DNA of 64,000 nucleotides, taken from assembly GCF_020171985.1 (NCBI RefSeq), contig NZ_JAIVAL010000001.1:434001-498000 (forward strand), read 5' to 3'. Numbering within the stretch: position 1 is the first letter of the stretch; each line of letters opens with the position of its first letter. The stretch comes from Halobacillus halophilus. GTDB taxonomy: Bacteria > Bacillota > Bacilli > Bacillales > Halobacillaceae. Under the pieces are notes generated by a model. It saw nothing but the letters and a program-made list of their open reading frames with translations, searched no databases and was not told where the DNA came from. The translations under genes and the position numbers were made by a program. Positions 59,977 through 64,000 of the stretch are shown here, one piece after another.

Positions 59977-60939
59977 ATGATTTATTTTGTATTCATCCTT
60001 GCTGCAGCTATCGTGGTGGTCAGTGCTGTATACCTAAACCAGTTCGGAGACGTCATCAGCAAGAAATCTTCCTTAAGCGGGGCTGCTGTAGGTACCTTTT
60101 TAATTGCTGGAGCTACTTCACTTCCTGAATTAACCACAAGTTTAACAGCTGTCTATATTGACAATCCAGATATAGCAGTGGGAAATATGCTGGGGAGTAA
60201 TGTATTTAATCTTGTCATCCTTGCGAGTATGGATATCATCTATAGAAGACAGCGATTATTTCAAAAAGTGAATAATAAGGAAAATATTCCGTCGGCTTCT
60301 ATCGGTTTACTTTTCCTTATTATTATTATTTTCTCTCTTTGGATTCCCGGTTCGATCGAGATTTTTGGAGTGGGGATTGAAATGATCGTTATCGTGATGC
60401 TTTATATTTTCAGTATGAAATTTATTTCTGGAGAAGAGTCCGATCAAGAAGAGGAAGGGGTGACTAAAGATTACTCGCTGCGAGCAGCTATTATCGGATT
60501 TATTATTGCTTCTGTCATTGTTTTCATTTCTGGAAGTGCTTTATCTGTTTCAGGTGACCGGATGGCTGAAGCATCAGGACTTGATGCGAGTTTTGTAGGC
60601 AGCTTTCTAATTGCCGCATCAACTTCCCTGCCTGAACTTGTAGCCGTGTACGCAGCCTTCAGGCTGGCCAATTATAATATGGCAATAGGTTCAATACTTG
60701 GAAGCAATTTGTTTAATATACAACTTTTAGCTTTGACCGACTTGTTATATAGAGAGGGAGCTATCCTAACTTCTGTCCAGGCTTCTCATATATTTATTGC
60801 TTGTCTTGGAGTCGTTATGACATTAATTATGATCTTTCTGCTCATCCGCCCCGCTAGTAAGACAAGTCACTGGCGTTATGCGGCCCCGTCTCTTCTTATG
60901 ACTTTAATTTACTTTGTCGCTTCTTATGTGCTGTTTTAG
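59977..60939 (+). CDS. Ca2+/cation antiporter (CaCA family, YrbG-like), Mn2+-riboswitch controlled
   Basis: Integral membrane antiporter, 320 residues from ATG MIYFVFILAA (AAAGGGG upstream). Ten to eleven helices in two inverted Na_Ca_ex repeats: GTFLIAGATSLPELTTS with GNMLGSNVFN, and GSFLIAASTSLPELVAV with GSILGSNLFN, each with the ion-coordinating Glu. A charged loop GEESDQEEEG separates the halves. The yybP-ykoY riboswitch in its leader suggests that it exports Mn2+ or protects against excess of it, beyond the Ca2+ usually assumed. Confidence 0.9.
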   Translation: MIYFVFILAAAIVVVSAVYLNQFGDVISKKSSLSGAAVGTFLIAGATSLPELTTSLTAVYIDNPDIAVGNMLGSNVFNLVILASMDIIYRRQRLFQKVNNKENIPSASIGLLFLIIIIFSLWIPGSIEIFGVGIEMIVIVMLYIFSMKFISGEESDQEEEGVTKDYSLRAAIIGFIIASVIVFISGSALSVSGDRMAEASGLDASFVGSFLIAASTSLPELVAVYAAFRLANYNMAIGSILGSNLFNIQLLALTDLLYREGAILTSVQASHIFIACLGVVMTLIMIFLLIRPASKTSHWRYAAPSLLMTLIYFVASYVLF

Positions 60940-60975
60940 TATAAAAATCGATCGCAAAATCCATTTTATAGATTT

Positions 60976-61016
60976 AAAAAATAGACTTCCATTCAATAAA
61001 TGGAAGTCTATTTTTT
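60976..61016. terminator. Bidirectional terminator between antiporter and yqkE
   Basis: Perfect 18-base stem AAAAAATAGACTTCCATT and its complement with a short loop. Confidence 0.85.
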
Positions 61017-61232
61017 AAACGTTTTCCAATCAAGTTCACTTTCATTTAGAAGCTCTTCAAAACTTTTATTTGCTTCTTTTTTCTTTCTTTCTTCAAGGCG
61101 CTTCTGCTTTTCTTGCTCCAGACGTTCGGCCTCACTTTGTTTTAGTTCAGATTTTTTTGAACGAAGTTTAGCCAATACATCTTCGTTTAGCTGTTTACTT
61201 AGTGTTCCTTCTCTTTCTTCTTTTTTACTCAT
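61008..61232 (-). CDS. yqkE: YqkE-like protein (DUF3886)
   Basis: 74 residues, almost wholly charged coiled coil (SELKQSEAERLEQEKQKRLE) ending in FEELLNESELDWKTFKK, the DUF3886 signature. It overlaps yqkB by four bases. Unknown function. In B. subtilis yqkB and yqkE lie near nudF-yqkF; here they are 50 kb from that pair, a rearrangement. Confidence 0.85.
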   Translation of the reverse strand: MSKKEEREGTLSKQLNEDVLAKLRSKKSELKQSEAERLEQEKQKRLEERKKKEANKSFEELLNESELDWKTFKK

Positions 61233-61561
61233 ACGGCTTCGCCTTCTTTCACATCTTTTGGAGAGATAATCGGATTAAGAATCCCGTCAGGACTTGAAAG
61301 GCGGAAGCTGTTTTTAATGAAATCCAGTTTCATATCGGGCTTAAAGAAAGTGGCTTGTTGATGATCAATGATCACTTTGTATTCTGCATTTACCACCAAG
61401 TTATCTGTATTCAGAATTTGATCGGTAAACCGAATGGTGGGCAGCCCATTCACTCCACATCCGCACCCCTCTGTATCATAATAGAGCCTGATAATTGGGC
61501 GACCAGGATCTTTCATATCTTCAAGCTTCTTTTTGGCCTCATCTGTTATACGCAACTTCAT
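61229..61561 (-). CDS. yqkB: YqkB-like HesB/IscA-fold protein
   Basis: 110 residues of the Fe-S cluster biogenesis (HesB-like) fold. DTEGCGCGVNGLP holds two Cys in a CGC arrangement; the two C-terminal Cys of A-type carriers are absent (KNSFRLSSPDGILNP), so it is unlikely to be a standard Fe-S carrier. Upstream of yqkE with stop/start overlap. Confidence 0.87.
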   Translation of the reverse strand: MKLRITDEAKKKLEDMKDPGRPIIRLYYDTEGCGCGVNGLPTIRFTDQILNTDNLVVNAEYKVIIDHQQATFFKPDMKLDFIKNSFRLSSPDGILNPIISPKDVKEGEAV

Positions 61562-61741
61562 TATCGATCCCTCCTAACACTATCATAAAAAAATGATTCC
61601 CCTAAGGCAATTCCCTTGCTCATTTCGGCCGGATGTTTTACATCAAAGCAGCTCTAATGACAGTGTAATTTCTACGACTAATGCTAAAAGCGACGACCTA
61701 ATCATTTTTCATTCTCCAATATTAACAGGCTGTCATTCTTT

Positions 61742-62491
61742 TTTGAACTACCCCCCACTTACTCGCTGACGCTCCTTGAAGTTGGGGGATTCCTAAGAGC
61801 ACGAACCTAACTAACGGTTCGTTCAAATGATTAGGCTAGCCCCGTCGCACCGACGGTTGGAAGGATTCTTTTAATTTCCTTCAATATATTGAAACTCGCT
61901 TTTAGATCGCGGTCGTGGCAGGAGCCGCAATTGGGGCAGTCCCACGTTCGAACAGCTAGATTCTTCACCTCATTGTTTTGGTATCCGCACTTGGAACACA
62001 GCTGAGAACTCGGCAAAAACTATTGATAAGAATACCAATTGTTTTCCGTACCATTCGGCTTTGTATTCGAGCAGAGGGGAACATCGACCAGCTCGCCTCA
62101 CGAATCGATTTGGATCGTTTTCGATCCCCTTCGGGAAAGGATACGTTGAGCTTTTGCTAGTTTCTTTTCGGTCGTACGTAGGTATCGTGGGTTTTCATAG
62201 GTGGTGCCATTCGAGAGAACAGCGAAGTCTTTCAATCCTAGATCAAAGCCAACATAGGCGTTGGATTTAGGAAGTTCCTGAATATCTGTTTTAACAAGAA
62301 TCGATATAGAATATTTTGGTCGGATGGCGGCGAACCGTCGCACTCAAGATGCGGCCTTTCACTTCAAGACTCTTGGCAAATCTCTCAAGCCTCAGCTTAG
62401 GCAGCTTGATTTTGCGATCCTGGATTGCAATATTTCCGTCGGTCTTCGACACGGCGCTTGAAGAGGGAGTCTTCTGCTGATGAATGATAAA
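61742..62491 (-). mobile_element. IS200/IS605-type tnpB element, copy C, decayed
   Basis: Right end at the plus-strand left edge (same TTTGAACTAC, stem-loop and ACGAACC hairpin as copies A and B, with an extra CTAA in the hairpin loop) and left end GGTCTTCGACACGGCGCTTG...ATGAATGATAA as in copy A. The N-terminal third of tnpB and the subterminal left hairpin are deleted: left-end sequence joins the coding region at about 62440. No tnpA. Confidence 0.85.
61831..62440 (-). pseudogene. tnpB: tnpB (IS605 OrfB family) pseudogene
   Basis: Minus-strand fragments in correct order: NGNIAIQDRKIKLPKL...GRILSATVRR, a two-base loss, then SISILVKTDIQELPKSNAYV with RuvC-I GFDLGLKDFAVLSNG, TYENPRYLRTTEKKLAKAQR, a large deletion, LLEYKAEWYGKQLVF, another frameshift, and the C-terminal zinc ribbon [11 protein letters not shown]...[13 protein letters not shown] ending TVGATGLA. 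At least two frameshifts and two deletions rule out function. Confidence 0.87.
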
Positions 62492-62505
62492 TGGGCAAAA
62501 ATGCA

Positions 62506-62530
62506 GGGTGCCGTTAAAGCACCGACACCC
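62506..62530 (-). terminator. Possible terminator after yqjQ
   Basis: Minus-strand GGGTGtCG / CGgCACCC with a nine-base loop, then TGCATTTTT. Confidence 0.45.
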
Positions 62531-62548
62531 ACTGGAAAGTTAAAAACA

Positions 62549-63343
62549 TTATTTTTTATTGAATTGGCGTTCCATTGCTTTTTCCAGAAAAGCAGGGGCG
62601 AAAGAATACATTTTACTACCTGAATTCATCCAGCCTGGCATGTTAATCTCTCTCTGTTTAGAGAATAAGTGATCAACTACCTTAGCCGCTACTTTATTTG
62701 GATCCAGCATAAATCGATCTACTGCTTTTTCATAGCCTCCTGTAGGGTCTGCCTGATTAAAGAAATTCGTACGTACGGGCCCAAGGTTCACAGACGTCAC
62801 ATAAACTCCCTGGCTTTCCACTTCCATACGGAGACCATTGGTAAAACCTATGACGGCATGTTTGGTAGCTGCATATACAGAGGACTTTGGAGTCGCTATT
62901 TTGCCAGCTTGAGAAGCTATATTTATTATGTGTCCTCTCCCTTGCTGCAGGAAATGAGGGAGCAATTGATGAGTAGTTCGAAATAGGGATTTTACGTTGA
63001 TGGAAAGCATTCGATCGATATCCTGCCACTTTGCTTCTGAAACTAGATCGAAAACAGCCATCCCTGCATTGTTTATCAATCCATCAATTGATCCGTGATC
63101 ATAGCAGATTTGATCAATAACATCTTTCCATTCGGCATCGTTAGATAAATCAGCTTTGTACCAATAACAAGGTACGGAAAAGGCGGCTTCTATTTTTTCT
63201 TTTATAATGGCAAGGCGATCGGCAGACCTAGCAACTAAAATAGGTGTACCACCTTCACGTGCCACATGTATAGCTAAATATTTACCAATTCCACTTGAAG
63301 CTCCCGTTATTAAAACTTTTTTACCTTTAACCAATTCATTCAT
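62549..63343 (-). CDS. yqjQ: Short-chain dehydrogenase YqjQ
   Basis: SDR of 264 residues. Cofactor loop ITGASSGIGKYLA, NNAG in DGLINNAGMAVF, catalytic Ser in IINIASQAGK and Tyr/Lys in VYAATKHAVIG. C-terminal NMPGWMNSGSKMYSFAPAFLEK is typical of the YqjQ/DltE-type group. It follows the MBL gene by seven bases, the same pair as yqjP-yqjQ in B. subtilis. Substrate unknown. Confidence 0.88.
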   Translation of the reverse strand: MNELVKGKKVLITGASSGIGKYLAIHVAREGGTPILVARSADRLAIIKEKIEAAFSVPCYWYKADLSNDAEWKDVIDQICYDHGSIDGLINNAGMAVFDLVSEAKWQDIDRMLSINVKSLFRTTHQLLPHFLQQGRGHIINIASQAGKIATPKSSVYAATKHAVIGFTNGLRMEVESQGVYVTSVNLGPVRTNFFNQADPTGGYEKAVDRFMLDPNKVAAKVVDHLFSKQREINMPGWMNSGSKMYSFAPAFLEKAMERQFNKK

Positions 63344-63350
63344 ATAACCA

Positions 63351-64000
63351 TCACCTGTTTACATAATAATATTTTTGTTCACCTGAATATTCGGCGATCA
63401 CTGCTCTTTTGTTTTCTAAGTAATCCAACTGGCCTATCGTTTCAGACATCGTCAGGCCAAACTGACTTTCTATATGTTTGGGAAACAAAAGCCTGCATAC
63501 ATCATATGCACATAATCTCTCTTCTTCAAACATATTCAGGACTTTCAGTGCACGCTCTTCCTGCTTTTTAAGACGCTGAATGATTAGTTCATCTGTGTTC
63601 TGAAACGTCTTCCCGTGGCCCGGATAAACCATTTGAATATTTTTATCCAATAATTTCTCCATAGAAGCCCGGTATTGCAGAAGGGGACGTGGACGATCTT
63701 TCTCCATCCCGTAAGGAGGTTCTAACAACGGATTGGAAGAGATGTGAGCAAGCAGATGATCACCGCCAATGAAGGATCCATCAGCCTGTCGATAAAACGA
63801 GATATGGCTCTGAGCATGTCCAGGGGTTTCTATTGTTACCCATTCCTCGTGCCCTGGAATCCTGTCTCCTTCCAAAAGTTCAAATGTCAGTGTGCCTTCT
63901 GCGCTCCATTTCAAGGGCTTACGAAGAGACTTGAGCAATCCTAAATATTGCTCCGGCACCCCCGATTCTTTATACATTCGGTAAAAAAATTCCTCATATC
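63351..64000 (-). CDS. yqjP: MBL-fold hydrolase (YqjP-like), N-terminus outside the window
   Basis: The frame is open to the window edge (upstream codons read YEEFFYR before the first in-window ATG), so 216 residues of a protein of about 320 are seen. Metallo-beta-lactamase elements: TPGHAQSHISFY with a metal His, FIGGDHLLAH and MVYPGHGKTF. A winged-helix-like C-terminal domain follows (ERALKVLNMFEEERLCAYDV, LFPKHIESQFGLTMSETIGQ). The HxHxDH motif lies outside. Confidence 0.85.
   Translation of the reverse strand, partial: YEEFFYRMYKESGVPEQYLGLLKSLRKPLKWSAEGTLTFELLEGDRIPGHEEWVTIETPGHAQSHISFYRQADGSFIGGDHLLAHISSNPLLEPPYGMEKDRPRPLLQYRASMEKLLDKNIQMVYPGHGKTFQNTDELIIQRLKKQEERALKVLNMFEEERLCAYDVCRLLFPKHIESQFGLTMSETIGQLDYLENKRAVIAEYSGEQKYYYVNR

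Noticed and set aside
1-64000. CRISPR arrays, tRNA or rRNA genes, phage genes
   Set aside because: No regularly spaced direct repeats, no tRNA-like cloverleaf with CCA-type end, no rRNA segments and no phage structural genes were recognised by eye; an undetected single tRNA cannot be fully excluded without a search tool.

Overview
The window reads as chromosomal DNA of an endospore-forming, low-GC, Gram-positive, salt-adapted member of the Bacillaceae. The spoVAA / sigF / spoIIAB / spoIIAA / dacF block, the fur-yqzK-xerD-deoB order, spoIIM-nudF-yqkF, the sqhC and yqjP/yqjQ genes all follow the Bacillus subtilis type of layout. An ectoine hydroxylase (EctD), an NhaC-type Na+/H+ antiporter and many acidic proteins point to a moderate halophile, most likely Halobacillus or a near relative. 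The genus is an inference; no rRNA is present.

Layout. 1-9.6 kb: sporulation and nucleoside-salvage block on the minus strand. It runs spoVAA (cut by the window edge), sigF-spoIIAB-spoIIAA-dacF, pdp-punA-deoB, xerD, yqzK, fur, spoIIM, with good candidate sigma-G, sigma-H and sigma-F promoters in the expected places. 9.7-22.7 kb: metabolism and transport (nudF, aldo-keto reductase, M19 dipeptidase, glycosyltransferase, DHA2 exporter, DAO-type oxidase, OppA, sppA-yteJ, cytochrome P450), with two small genes of 33 codons. 22.8-23.8 kb: a wrecked IS200/IS605-type tnpB element whose middle is inverted. 24-31.4 kb: NhaC, a class D-like sortase next to an LPDTS surface protein, two oxidoreductase/acetyltransferase genes, a LutR-like regulator and a DUF2294 protein. 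31.6-46.3 kb: many small or unknown genes, an SDR, an EamA exporter followed at once by a solo copy of the tnpB-element right end, a nitronate monooxygenase, a second LPDTS surface protein (two Excalibur domains), an EF-G-binding (FusB-like) protein, a LysM-L,D-transpeptidase, an RNase H-like protein, a luciferase-like oxidoreductase and ectD. Two long gene-poor stretches (about 40.8-41.5 and 43.2-44.0 kb) hold repeat-like or structured sequence. 46.4-55.4 kb: ABC-F protein YfmM, tandem GNAT, CtaG/DUF2243 membrane pair, squalene-hopene (sporulenol) cyclase, YppC-like DUF2515 protein. 55.7-59.7 kb: TPP-riboswitch-controlled thiazole operon tenI-thiO-thiS-thiG-thiF. 59.8-60.9 kb: a yybP-ykoY (Mn2+) riboswitch and a Ca2+/cation antiporter. 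61-64 kb: yqkE/yqkB, a second decayed tnpB element, then yqjQ and the C-terminal part of a yqjP-like MBL protein running off the window.

How parts fit together: the minus-strand start encodes the forespore sigma-F switch (SpoIIAA/AB/sigF) and its outputs. SpoIIM (engulfment) and the sporulenol cyclase also belong to sporulation. The sortase probably anchors both LPDTS proteins. EctD and NhaC serve osmotic and Na+ homeostasis, and a near-consensus sigma-B promoter in front of ectD suggests stress control. The three IS200/IS605-like copies carry no intact transposase; what is conserved in all three is the right-end stem-loop region, which in this family is also the source of the omega/re RNA.
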